Assembly (NCBI RefSeq): GCF_030733205.1 | Contig: NZ_JASHJL010000015.1 | Span: 1-64,000 of the forward strand | DNA: 64,000 nucleotides | Direction: 5' to 3' | Origin: Mameliella sp. MMSF_3455 | GTDB lineage: Bacteria; Pseudomonadota; Alphaproteobacteria; Rhodobacterales; Rhodobacteraceae | Part shown: positions 53,874 through 62,170 of the stretch, in pieces | Layout of the letters: the number at the start of each line of letters is the position of its first letter | Numbering within the stretch: the first letter of the stretch is position 1 | Translations under genes and position numbers: made by a program | Notes under the pieces: generated by a model | The model's input: only the letters and a program-made list of their open reading frames with translations | The model's database searches: none | Told to the model about the DNA's origin: nothing

Positions 53874-54434
53874 TCAGACCCCGCGGGCCAGGGCGGCGAC
53901 GCCGGTTCGCGCAACCTCAATCAGGCCGAGAGGACGCATGAGATCGGCAAAGGCGTCGATCTTGTCCGGTGTGCCGGTCAACTGAAAGACAAAGCTTTCC
54001 AGGGTCGAGTCGACGACATTGGCGCGGAAGATGTCCGCCAGCCGCAGTGCCTCGACCCGCTTGTCCCCCGATCCGGCGACCTTCAGCAATGCCAGTTCGC
54101 GTTCGACGGATTTGCCTTCGACCGTCAGGTCGTGCACGTCGCGCACCGACACGATCCGACCCAGCTGTGCCTTGATCTGTTCGATGACCTGCGGCGTGCC
54201 GCTGGTGACGATCGTGATCCGGCTCAGGTGGCCTTCATGGTCGACCTCGGCCACGGTCAGGCTGTCGATGTTGTAGCCACGTCCCGAGAACAGCCCGATC
54301 ACACGCGCCAGCACGCCCGGCTCGTTCTCTACAAGCACGGCGACGGTATGGGTCTCCTGCACGTCCGAGAAGTTCGGGCGGAGGTTGTAGGCGGAGTGCT
54401 TGCTCGAGCCTTTCTTGATCTTGAGTGCTGACAT
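53874..54434 (-). CDS. ilvH: Acetolactate synthase small (regulatory) subunit
   Basis: A 186-residue regulatory subunit of acetohydroxyacid synthase for branched-chain amino acids. The ACT domain starts THTVAVLVENEPGVLARVIGLFSGRGYNIDSLTV (outline) and binds valine for feedback inhibition. The C-terminal domain has FVFQLTGTPDKIDAF. It lies 1.57 kb downstream of ilvB with an acyltransferase between, whereas the two subunit genes are often adjacent. Confidence 0.94.
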   Translation of the reverse strand: MSALKIKKGSSKHSAYNLRPNFSDVQETHTVAVLVENEPGVLARVIGLFSGRGYNIDSLTVAEVDHEGHLSRITIVTSGTPQVIEQIKAQLGRIVSVRDVHDLTVEGKSVERELALLKVAGSGDKRVEALRLADIFRANVVDSTLESFVFQLTGTPDKIDAFADLMRPLGLIEVARTGVAALARGV

Positions 54435-54788
54435 CTCTGGGCCTTTCTGAGGAGTGCCGGCCCGCCGGGCGACGGGCCGCGGAAGGTTTAGCCAAGATCG
54501 GCAACTTTGACCAGAAGCGAGCGGCGCAAAACGCCGCTCTCACGGCATTTAATGGCCCGGACGTCGCTGCTCGAGGACCTTCGGCACCTGTTGGTGCGGC
54601 TGACCGGGCAGAAGGGGCGGGCTCCTTCGCGCGGTCATCGAGTCGACTGGCAATGCCACCGAAATGGACGGTAGAGATCCGGGTGGTCGACATGGACGAG
54701 TTCCTGAGCAAGCCCTTACGCAGTACCACCCGGACGCGGGCCATCGCCAGGCAGCTAGCGGTGGGCCACGGGACTTGGTTTGCGCCGC
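54435..54788. other. 354-base region without a convincing gene
   Basis: This stretch separates ilvH from the acyltransferase gene. It holds a perfect hairpin at 54519-54539 (GAGCGGCG with CGCCGCTC, five-base loop). Frames on both strands are open but lack any family or a credible start. It may be an insertion remnant or a long ilvH leader. Confidence 0.4.
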
Positions 54789-55769
54789 TCAGAACCCCGG
54801 GAGCTTTGGGGAAGCAACGCGGCGCGCCGCATAGTACAGTACGACAGGGCCAATCAGACCGGCCACGGTGCCCAGCACGAGGTGGACCATCACATCGGTT
54901 GTGAGCTTGAACAGGACGATCCGAGTGGCAGCCGTGAACAGCGTGTGCGCCAGGTAGATCGGCATCGAGAGCTGTCCCAACCGCTCCAGCATGCGGCCCA
55001 GGCGCCCGCCATCTCCCTGCGGGGCGTTCATCATCACTATGAAACAGAGCGAGAGCAGCGCCGCGACCACCTGAAAGCCCAACACGGTTTGAGGCAGGGA
55101 AAAGCTGACCAGTTGCACGACGCCGAAGACGGTCAACGCCCTCAGCGCCATTGGTACGCCCGAGGGCAGTGGTGGTTGTCGCGCTAGCCAGATGCCCAGG
55201 AGGAAGATCCCCAGGTGCAGCGCGGCATTTACTGTCAGGGGACCCAGCGGCAGGCCGGCCAAAGAGACCAGCCCGCCGGCAGCAAGCGCAAGGAAAAGCC
55301 AGAGCCAGGCGGGACGCGGCCTTTCCCCGGGCGCCGCCACGAGTAGCCCCAGCATCTGGATCAGGAAAAGCGCCCAGAGGAACCACAGGTGATCGCGCGG
55401 CGGAAGGGGCCAGCCGATGAGATCCGACGGCCCCCCGGGAGTGTTCGCCGCGCCTCCGGCCAGAAAACGGAAACCGGCAAAGACATAGGTCCACAGCAGC
55501 AGCGGCCAGAGCAGGCGGATCGCCTTCTCCTTCATGCCGCGAACCAGCGGGCGTCGACGGGCCGAAGCCTCGAAGGTGACGCCGGACAACAAGAAGAACA
55601 ATGGCATGTGAAAGTTGTAGATCAGCGCCTCGACGGTGCGGACCAGCGGGCCAGCGGCCAGTAGACCTGCCGCTTGCGCGCCGATCCAGGCATGGCCGAA
55701 GACCACGAGGATGATGCCCGCGCCCTTGGCTCGGTCCAGCCAACGCAGTCGCGCCGCCGCGCCCTTCAT
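54789..55769 (-). CDS. Acyltransferase 3-family membrane protein
   Basis: A 326-residue polytopic protein of the acyltransferase 3 (OafA/Nodulin-X) family, which acetylates sugars in the envelope. RLRWLDRAKGAGIILVVFGHAW is the family start (catalytic His in VVFGH), NFHMPLFFLLSG follows, and about ten hydrophobic helices fill the rest. The start is uncertain: ATG at 55769 is preferred as it begins just before the domain; ATG 55787 and GTG 55844 are possible. It sits between ilvB and ilvH on the same strand. Confidence 0.75.
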   Translation of the reverse strand: MKGAAARLRWLDRAKGAGIILVVFGHAWIGAQAAGLLAAGPLVRTVEALIYNFHMPLFFLLSGVTFEASARRRPLVRGMKEKAIRLLWPLLLWTYVFAGFRFLAGGAANTPGGPSDLIGWPLPPRDHLWFLWALFLIQMLGLLVAAPGERPRPAWLWLFLALAAGGLVSLAGLPLGPLTVNAALHLGIFLLGIWLARQPPLPSGVPMALRALTVFGVVQLVSFSLPQTVLGFQVVAALLSLCFIVMMNAPQGDGGRLGRMLERLGQLSMPIYLAHTLFTAATRIVLFKLTTDVMVHLVLGTVAGLIGPVVLYYAARRVASPKLPGF

Positions 55770-56002
55770 CGTGCCGCCCATACGCATGTCTTCGGTCCGG
55801 CCCGTCGAACGCGGCGGTTTCGGCTGGCAATTCCTGCGGGCCACGGCGCGCGGTATGATGATCGGGACGGGGCCATGGGGGTTCGGCTATTCCGGAACTT
55901 GGGCGAAATCGCGCCGCGTCACCTGCGGTGCGGTCAGGGGGCAAAGAAAAACGCGTCGACCACCGGGGCCGACGCGTTCCTGTTGGTTCAGAGCTTGCCG
56001 GA

Positions 56003-57757
56003 TCAGACCAGCACCGCGCCCTTGCCGGCGATGGCATTGGTCGCCTTGGCGTCGCCCAGCAGCATCTTGTTGTGCGGCTCGCCCGAGGGGATCATCGGGA
56101 AGCAGTTCTCGTGCTTCTCGACAAGGCAATCCATGATCACCGGCCCGTCGTGCTCGATCATCTCCATGATCGCGTCGTCCAAGTCCGCCGGGTCCTTGCA
56201 GATGATGCCCTTGGCGCCAAAGGCCTCGGCCAGTTTGACGAAATCGGGCAGCGCCTCGCTCCAGGAATGCGAATACCGCTCGCCGTGCAGCAACTGTTGC
56301 CACTGGCGCACCATGCCCAGGCGTTCGTTGTTCAGGATGAACTGCTTGACCGGCAGGCGGTATTGCACCGTGGTGCCCATCTCCTGCATGTTCATCAGCC
56401 AGGACGCCTCGCCCGCGACGTTGATGACCAGCGCATCGGGATGCGCCACCTGCACGCCGACAGAGGCCGGGAAGCCATAGCCCATCGTGCCCAGGCCACC
56501 GGAGGTCATCCAGCGGTTGGGATCCTCGAATCCAAGATACTGCGCAGCCCACATCTGGTGCTGGCCGACCTCGGTGCAGATGTAGCGGTCATGGCCCTTG
56601 GTCAGCGCCTCAAGCCGGGCAAGCGCGTGCTGCGGCTTGATGGTGTTTTCCGCAGGCTTGAACTTGAGGCAGTCGACCTTGCGCCATTCCTCGATCTGCG
56701 ACCACCATTTCGACAGCGACTCGCGATTGACCTTGCGGCCGCGCGATTTCCAGACCTTCAGTACGTCTTCAAGGACATGGCCCACGTCACCGATGATCGG
56801 GATGTCTGTCTTGATCACCTTGTTGATCGACGACGGGTCGATGTCGATATGTGCCTTGTGCGAGTTCGGGCTGAAGGCGTCGATGCGGCCGGTGATCCGG
56901 TCATCGAAACGCGCGCCCACGTTGATCATCAGGTCACAGCCGTGCATCGCAAGGTTGGCCTCGTAAAGACCATGCATCCCCAGCATTCCAAGCCAGTGAC
57001 GGCCCGAGGCCGGGTAGGCGCCCAGTCCCATGAGGGTCGAGGTGATCGGAAAGCCCGTGGCGTCCACCAGTTCCCGCAACAGTTGGCTGGCCGCGGGGCC
57101 CGAGTTGATGACGCCGCCGCCTGTGTAGAAGACCGGGCGCTCGGCCATCTCGATCGCTTCGACCAGCGCCTCGATCATCTCCATGTCGCCCTTGACCTGC
57201 GGCTGGTAGTGGCCGACCGAGGTTTTCGGGATCGGCTGGTACTCTGCGCTGGCGAACTGCACGTCTTTGGGAATGTCGATCAGCACCGGACCGGGACGGC
57301 CCGAGGTGGCGACGTGAAAGGCCTCGTGGATGGTCGACGACAGCCGCGCGGTGTCCTTCACCAGCCAGTTGTGCTTGGTGCAGGGGCGGGTGATGCCGAC
57401 GGTATCGGCCTCCTGGAAGGCGTCCGAGCCGATCATGAAGGTCGGCACCTGACCGGTCAGGACAACGATCGGGATCGAGTCCATCAAGGCATCCGTCAGG
57501 CCGGTGACGGCATTGGTCGCCCCGGGGCCAGACGTCACGAGAACCACGCCCGGCTTGCCGGTCGCGCGGGCATAGCCCTCGGCGGCATGAACCGCGCCCT
57601 GTTCGTGACGGACCAGGATGTGGCGAATGTCGTTCTGCTGAAAGACCTCATCATAGATGGGTAGTACAGCGCCGCCGGGATAGCCGAATACCGTGTCCAC
57701 GCCCTGGTCCTTGAGGGCCTGAACCACCATTTTCGCTCCGGTCATCTGACGTGTCAT
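56003..57757 (-). CDS. ilvB: Acetolactate synthase large (catalytic) subunit
   Basis: A 584-residue ThDP/FAD enzyme that makes acetolactate or acetohydroxybutyrate. The N-terminal ThDP domain has VFGYPGGAVLPIYDE and the catalytic Glu in HEQGAVHAAEGYAR. The central FAD domain follows. The ThDP motif reads GEA (449-451) with 24 residues then NN (476-477), where most family members have GDG. An attenuator with its own leader peptide controls transcription upstream. Confidence 0.95.
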   Translation of the reverse strand: MTRQMTGAKMVVQALKDQGVDTVFGYPGGAVLPIYDEVFQQNDIRHILVRHEQGAVHAAEGYARATGKPGVVLVTSGPGATNAVTGLTDALMDSIPIVVLTGQVPTFMIGSDAFQEADTVGITRPCTKHNWLVKDTARLSSTIHEAFHVATSGRPGPVLIDIPKDVQFASAEYQPIPKTSVGHYQPQVKGDMEMIEALVEAIEMAERPVFYTGGGVINSGPAASQLLRELVDATGFPITSTLMGLGAYPASGRHWLGMLGMHGLYEANLAMHGCDLMINVGARFDDRITGRIDAFSPNSHKAHIDIDPSSINKVIKTDIPIIGDVGHVLEDVLKVWKSRGRKVNRESLSKWWSQIEEWRKVDCLKFKPAENTIKPQHALARLEALTKGHDRYICTEVGQHQMWAAQYLGFEDPNRWMTSGGLGTMGYGFPASVGVQVAHPDALVINVAGEASWLMNMQEMGTTVQYRLPVKQFILNNERLGMVRQWQQLLHGERYSHSWSEALPDFVKLAEAFGAKGIICKDPADLDDAIMEMIEHDGPVIMDCLVEKHENCFPMIPSGEPHNKMLLGDAKATNAIAGKGAVLV

Positions 57758-57802
57758 CGCATTGTTCTCCGTTCACGACACTGTACGTTTGCGCACAAAA
57801 AA

Positions 57803-57826
57803 GCCCCCGAGGGTCAGTTCGGGGGC
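57803..57826 (-). terminator. Attenuator terminator upstream of ilvB
   Basis: GCCCCCGA pairs with TCGGGGGC across an eight-base loop. On the minus strand, the direction of ilvB, it is followed by TTTTTT (complement of 57797-57802). It lies between the leader peptide and ilvB, 46 bases before the ilvB start. Confidence 0.88.
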
Positions 57827-57869
57827 GCATGGGGTCCTGGAAGGGTTCCGGATTACCGGCCCATGCGCC
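57824..57869 (-). promoter_or_regulatory. Antiterminator stem of the ilvB attenuator
   Basis: GGCGCATGGG and CCCATGCGCC (57824-57833 and 57860-57869 on the plus strand) can pair perfectly over ten bases. One arm lies within the last codons of the leader peptide and the other overlaps the terminator's stem base, so the two hairpins exclude each other. Confidence 0.75.
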
Positions 57870-57900
57870 TTGTTCCTACGATTACCACTAGCGTGGACAT
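57853..57900 (-). CDS. ilv leader peptide
   Basis: A 15-residue leader, MSTLVVIVGTRRMGR, has the run Leu-Val-Val-Ile-Val, exactly the amino acids made by the ilv pathway. AGGAG lies eight bases upstream of its ATG. Stalling at these codons when branched-chain aminoacyl-tRNA is scarce would free the antiterminator arm that sits in the following codons. Completing the peptide would cover that arm and let the terminator form. Confidence 0.85.
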   Translation of the reverse strand: MSTLVVIVGTRRMGR

Positions 57901-58146
57901 GCCCGAGGCTCCTTTGCATCGCGCGGGGACACTATGGCGCGCGGCACGAAGCGTCAACCGTTGAAGTGGAAGAAAGCAAATTTCATTCAGGACGGCGCGG
58001 CCTTTCCAAAAATTGCCCAAACCATCGCCGCGCACACAAGTCAACCCATGCAGAAACGCTGTGCGCATATGCGCAAATCAGGAATTGCCGTCAGGGCAGG
58101 GCATCTGGCAAACCGAACCCGACAGTTCACTTCGGACGGAAAAGCC

Positions 58147-58299
58147 ATGTTACGCTCTCGGAAAGTCAGGAATTTCACCGCGTTCAAGGCGCTGTGTCTT
58201 GCGCTATTCATTGCCCTGGGGCTTGGCCTGCAGGCGGGGCACCACCACAGCGACACCAGCCTGACAAAGGCGCGCATCATCTCGTACGGGACCGGTTGA
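58147..58299 (+). CDS. Possible small membrane protein
   Basis: A 50-residue frame with one hydrophobic helix (ALCLALFIALGLGLQAG) after a basic start, followed by HHHSDTS. The ribosome-binding site is weak (GGA). No family is recognised. The 240 bases between it and the ilv leader hold mainly the divergent promoter space. Confidence 0.4.
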   Translation: MLRSRKVRNFTAFKALCLALFIALGLGLQAGHHHSDTSLTKARIISYGTG

Positions 58300-58394
58300 T
58301 TGAATTGCAACAATCGCGCGCGGCAACGTGAGTTGTGCGAAGCAAGGGCATCGGCGATGCTGAGGATGCATCTAGAGGAGACGAGGGTCTCGAC

Positions 58395-58604
58395 ATGAAA
58401 AAGAACATTTTCTACCGCGATTTCACGATCTGCAAAGCCGTGGCCCTTGTGGTCCTCATGGGGCTGGCGGCGGCTCTTGGCGGCGTGCCCTCCAAACGCG
58501 TTGCGGAAACCCAACCCGAGTTGTCGGAGGCGAGGATCGTCCCGGCGATGGTCTACAAGTTCTGGGACGAATGCGATCGCGAACAGGTCGGCGTCGATCT
58601 CTGA
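58395..58604 (+). CDS. Small membrane protein of unknown function
   Basis: A 69-residue protein with one hydrophobic helix (AVALVVLMGLAAALGGV) and a short soluble tail ending DECDREQVGVDL. GAGGAG and GAGGG lie upstream of the ATG. No family is recognised. It converges on the response-regulator gene. Confidence 0.5.
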   Translation: MKKNIFYRDFTICKAVALVVLMGLAAALGGVPSKRVAETQPELSEARIVPAMVYKFWDECDREQVGVDL

Positions 58605-58644
58605 CCTGACGGACCGAGGCGACTTGCGGAAATGACGGGCGCGG

Positions 58645-59289
58645 TCAGAGGTTCGCGCCGGTCCCCTGCAATACCCCGTGTTCCAGCGCATAACGCATCA
58701 GCGCGGCGGTGCTGCTGACTCCCAGCTTGCGGCGGATGTTCTTGCGGTGCGTTTCCACGGTGCGCACGGAAATATCCAGCGCGCCAGCCACTTCCTTGTT
58801 CGACTTTCCTTGCGCCAGTTGCAGCAGAACCATCTGTTCGCGATTGGTCAGCTGTTCACGTTCCTGCCCGTGCGGCGCGAGTGCGCCCTCTGCCCCGGGG
58901 CAGAGATATTTCTCTCCCACCATCACGACGTCTATGGCGCGCTTGATCTCATCGGTCGGCACGTCCTTGAGTACATAGCCGCGAGCGCCATGGCTGAGCG
59001 CGGTCGAGATGTACTCGGGCGAGTCGTGCATGGAGAGGATCAGGATGCGCGTCGCCGGTCGGCGTTCCAGGATCATCTCGGTCGCCGACAACCCGCCAAG
59101 GCCCGGCATGTTGAGATCCATCAGGATGACATCCGGAGACAGGCTGTCGAGCCGGTCGATCATGGTCTGACCGTCCGAGAGCGTGGCGATCACGTCGATA
59201 TCGTCGTAGCTTTCCAGGATCGCCTCGATGCCTTCGGCTACCATCGGATGATCATCGACAACAACGACTCGGGTGGGGGCAGGGGTCAT
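58645..59289 (-). CDS. LuxR-type response regulator
   Basis: A 214-residue NarL/FixJ-class regulator. The receiver has VVVDDHPMVAEG and the phosphoacceptor in DVILMDLNMPG, with Lys in YVLKDVPTDE. The C-terminal LuxR helix-turn-helix reads LAQGKSNKEVAGALDISVRTVETHRKNIRRKLG (outline). The start overlaps the sensor kinase stop by four bases, so they are a pair. The adjacent TRAP transporter is the likely target. Confidence 0.92.
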   Translation of the reverse strand: MTPAPTRVVVVDDHPMVAEGIEAILESYDDIDVIATLSDGQTMIDRLDSLSPDVILMDLNMPGLGGLSATEMILERRPATRILILSMHDSPEYISTALSHGARGYVLKDVPTDEIKRAIDVVMVGEKYLCPGAEGALAPHGQEREQLTNREQMVLLQLAQGKSNKEVAGALDISVRTVETHRKNIRRKLGVSSTAALMRYALEHGVLQGTGANL

Positions 59290-60695
59290 GCGCGGGCTTT
59301 CGGTTGCGGGTCGGCGCTTTCTTCGGGCGGAAGCAGGTGGGTCAAGGGCACTTGTGCCTCGATAACTGTGCCATCGCGGGACGACAAGACGCGCAGGGTT
59401 CCGTTCAGCTGGTCCATGCGTTCCTGCATGTTGCGCAACCCAATCCCGCGGGCGGCGCCCGGTGTGTCACGCATCCCCGTTCCGTTGTCGGCGACACGCA
59501 GGGTCGCCCCGGCGCGGTGGCCGCGAATGTCGATGCTGACCTGGCTGGCGCCGGAATGGCGCTCGATGTTCGTCAGGGCCTCCTGCGCGATGCGGAACAG
59601 GGCGATCTTGGCCTCCTGATCCAGCCGGTTGCGGAAGACAACCGTTGTGAATTCGGTCTCGATGCCGGTGCGCTGCCGGAACTCCTCGGCCAGCGCCTTG
59701 ATGGCGGGGCCAAGGCCCAGGTCATCCAGCACGCCCGGTCGCAGGTCGCGGCTGATACGGCGCACCTCGTTGATGGCCTGACCGAGGTGGTCGGCGCCCT
59801 TGGCGAGGGTCTCTTCGGCGCGGGGATCGCCCGACATCACGCGGCGCCGAGCGATGTCGAGCGCATATTTCACCCCGACGAGGATCTGGCTGATGCCGTC
59901 GTGCAGCTCGCGCGCCACGCGACCGCGTTCCTCTTCCTGGGCGTCCAGCACCCTTTGCGTCAGCTGTTTAAGCTTGGCATCCGCCAGCCGCCTTTCACGC
60001 AGGTTCAGGATCAGACCGGACAAAAAGACCAGCAGCAGCGCACCCAGGGTAATGGCCCCGATATAGATGAAATTGCGCTGAACGCGCGCCTCGACCTCGG
60101 CCCGCGAGGCGGCGACGCTGCCCAGAACGTCGTCGATGAAGACCCCCGTGCCCACGGCCCAACGCCAGTCCTGCAGGCCCAGCACATAGGTCACCATGCG
60201 CCCCTCTTCGCCGGTCGAGGGTTTGGGCCAGAGGTGATCGACATAGCCTGCCCCCTGGCGCGCCGTCTCGATGAATTCCTGCACCACAAAGGTGCCCTCG
60301 CTGTCGGTCAGGTTCCACTGATTGGTGTTGATCAGATCGGTCTGGCGGGGTGAGACGAGGTTCTGGCCGTCGTAGTCGTAGACGAAGAAAAAGCCCTCTT
60401 CGCCGTAGATCATGGCGGCCAGGATCTGCAGGACCTGCGTCTTGGCGACCGCGTCGTCCGGTGCGGCAGAACCATAGACAAAGTAGAACCCGTTGCGGGC
60501 CTGCGTGACGTAATTGCGCAATTCGCGTTTCTTGGCCGCCAGCAGCTGCGTTTCCAGCCCCTGGATCTCGCGTTCGGCCAGGCTGCGGGCCTGCTGGGCA
60601 ACCAGCAGCGCAATGGCCGAGACCGCCAGGACCAGCGGCACACTGGCCAGCAGAAAGAGCTTTTGCCCGTAGCTAAGGCGGAACCGCGCGAACAT
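59286..60695 (-). CDS. Cache-domain sensor histidine kinase
   Basis: A 469-residue kinase with two membrane helices (FLLASVPLVLAVSAIALLVA near the start; IYIGAITLGALLLVFLSGLIL near 220). Between them is a periplasmic Cache domain (YGEEGFFFVYDYDGQNLVSP; DWRWAVGTGVFIDDV). The cytoplasmic part has a HisKA_3 phosphoacceptor (VARELHDGISQILVGVKYA) and a HATPase end (ALTNIERHSGASQVSI). The start at 60695 is uncertain because AAGGG lies very close. Cache sensors of this type commonly bind small carboxylates. Confidence 0.88.
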   Translation of the reverse strand: MFARFRLSYGQKLFLLASVPLVLAVSAIALLVAQQARSLAEREIQGLETQLLAAKKRELRNYVTQARNGFYFVYGSAAPDDAVAKTQVLQILAAMIYGEEGFFFVYDYDGQNLVSPRQTDLINTNQWNLTDSEGTFVVQEFIETARQGAGYVDHLWPKPSTGEEGRMVTYVLGLQDWRWAVGTGVFIDDVLGSVAASRAEVEARVQRNFIYIGAITLGALLLVFLSGLILNLRERRLADAKLKQLTQRVLDAQEEERGRVARELHDGISQILVGVKYALDIARRRVMSGDPRAEETLAKGADHLGQAINEVRRISRDLRPGVLDDLGLGPAIKALAEEFRQRTGIETEFTTVVFRNRLDQEAKIALFRIAQEALTNIERHSGASQVSIDIRGHRAGATLRVADNGTGMRDTPGAARGIGLRNMQERMDQLNGTLRVLSSRDGTVIEAQVPLTHLLPPEESADPQPKARA

Positions 60696-60731
60696 GCCCT
60701 TAGAAAACCACAAGCCCGCGGCGATGGGAAC

Positions 60732-60753
60732 GCCCCGGAGGCGCCTCCGGGGC
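60732..60753. repeat. GC-rich perfect palindrome near the sensor kinase start
   Basis: A 22-base perfect palindrome (arms GCCCCGGAGGC) is followed by AAAACCCGGGGC. It lies in the divergent region between the kinase and the TRAP genes and recalls the hairpin at 908-932. It may be a REP-like element. A weaker hairpin with AAGCCG arms follows at 60803-60820. Confidence 0.5.
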
Positions 60754-60835
60754 AAAACCCGGGGCAGGGCGCGTTTGGATCCCGCCCGCATTCCGCAAGG
60801 GCAAGCCGTTTTTCCGGCTTTTCTCCGTAGCACTG

Positions 60836-60855
60836 GGTATTCCCAACGTCGGAAT
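60836..60855. promoter_or_regulatory. Candidate regulator site before the TRAP operon
   Basis: GGTATTCCCAACGTCGGAAT contains ATTCC and GGAAT arms with a seven-base centre. It lies about 80 bases before the dctP start. The GGTATTCC box is also found in the SH3 gene 2 and 3 operators. The adjacent LuxR-type regulator is the obvious candidate binder. Confidence 0.45.
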
Positions 60856-60936
60856 CAATCCCTAGGGTGCCCGCACTCAAACCGATCCGCGCGAGGTGGG
60901 GAGCCCCGTGCAGAAACAGAATCTGGGAGGATTTCA

Positions 60937-62019
60937 ATGGATCGTCGTTCTTTCCTTCGCAACTCGACCGTGGGTGCCGGTGCTGCGGCCGCCTCGACGC
61001 TGGCCGCTCCGGCCTACGCTCAGGGCAAGCGCACGCTGACAATGGTCACCACCTGGAGCCGTGGTCTGGCCGGTGTGCATGACGCCGCCGAGCGTGTTGC
61101 GACCATCATCACCGAGATGACCGACGGCCAGCTGACCGTCGATCTCAAGGCCGCGGGCGAACTCGTGGGCGCATTCGAGGTCTTCGACGCCGTGACCGCC
61201 GGTCAGGCCGACATGTACCACGGTGCGGACTACTACTTTGTCGGTCAGCACCCGGGCTATGCCTTCTTCACCGCCGTTCCCTTTGGCCTGACCGCTCAGG
61301 AACAGGTGAACTGGTACTACTTCGACGGCGGCATGGAGCTGCACGACGAACTGGGCCAGATCTTCGGTCTCAAATCCTTCCTCGGCGGCAACACCGGCGC
61401 GCAGGCGGGCGGCTGGTACCGCAACGAGATCACCGGCCCCGAGGACTTCAACGGCCTCAAGTTCCGTATGCCGGGCCTTGGCGGCCAGGCCCTGGGCAAG
61501 CTGGGTGCATCGGTCCAGAACATCCCCGGCGGCGAGGTCTACCAGGCACTGTCCTCAGGCGCGATCGACGGCACCGAATGGATCGGCCCCTGGGCCGACG
61601 AAAAGGCCGGTTTCCAGGAGATCACCAAGATCTACTACACCGCCGGTTTCCACGAGCCGGGCGCAAGCCTCTCTGTCGCAACCAACCGCGACGTCTTTGA
61701 AAGCCTGTCGCCGGCGCACCAGAAGATCATCGAGATCGCCTCTGCCGAAGCGCACCAGTGGAACCTGGGCCAGTTCCTGTCCGCCAACGGTGCCGCCCTG
61801 CAGCGTCTGCAGTCCGCCGGCGTGACCATCCGCGAATTCCCCGACAGCGTCTGGGAAGCTTTCGGAAAGGCATCCGCAGAGGTCCATGCCGAGAACATGG
61901 GCGACGACCTGTACAAGCGCATCCACGACAGCGCGATGGCCTCGATGAAGTCGTCCTCGGCCTGGATCCAGACATCCTCGGGCACCTACGTCGCACAGCG
62001 CGACCGCGTGCTGGGCTGA
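60937..62019 (+). CDS. dctP: TRAP transporter substrate-binding protein (DctP, TakP-like)
   Basis: A 360-residue periplasmic binding protein. The signal MDRRSFLRNSTVGAG has a twin-arginine motif, so Tat export is likely. The mature part matches the TakP/2-oxoacid group: GGNTGAQAGGW, LKFRMPGLGGQALGKLG and SGAIDGTEWIGPWADEK. TakP of Rhodobacter sphaeroides binds pyruvate and other 2-oxo acids; the ligand here is inferred to be a monocarboxylate. GGGAGG lies six bases before the ATG. Confidence 0.9.
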   Translation: MDRRSFLRNSTVGAGAAAASTLAAPAYAQGKRTLTMVTTWSRGLAGVHDAAERVATIITEMTDGQLTVDLKAAGELVGAFEVFDAVTAGQADMYHGADYYFVGQHPGYAFFTAVPFGLTAQEQVNWYYFDGGMELHDELGQIFGLKSFLGGNTGAQAGGWYRNEITGPEDFNGLKFRMPGLGGQALGKLGASVQNIPGGEVYQALSSGAIDGTEWIGPWADEKAGFQEITKIYYTAGFHEPGASLSVATNRDVFESLSPAHQKIIEIASAEAHQWNLGQFLSANGAALQRLQSAGVTIREFPDSVWEAFGKASAEVHAENMGDDLYKRIHDSAMASMKSSSAWIQTSSGTYVAQRDRVLG

Positions 62020-62037
62020 TCCCGCTCCGATCACTGG

Positions 62038-62064
62038 AAAGGCCCTTGCAGCGCGGGGGCCTTT
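62038..62064 (+). terminator. Hairpin between dctP and dctQ
   Basis: AAAGGCCC pairs with GGGCCTTT across an 11-base loop, followed by T. It probably ends part of the transcripts, or protects the dctP 3' end, giving more binding protein than membrane subunits. Confidence 0.7.
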
Positions 62065-62170
62065 TCGGCATTGGCGGGCGGCGTTTTTGCCAGCCCGCCG
62101 TTGCGCCACGCGGGACTGGCGTGGCGACTCGTGATGCCGGCCAGGGTGCCGGACCGATATTTTGGGGGAC

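Noticed and set aside
54425-54904. A 159-codon plus-strand frame across the ilvH-acyltransferase gap, suggesting a gene or transposase remnant.
   Set aside because: It overlaps the ilvH start and the acyltransferase end on the other strand, has no ribosome-binding site, and shows no motif I can identify.
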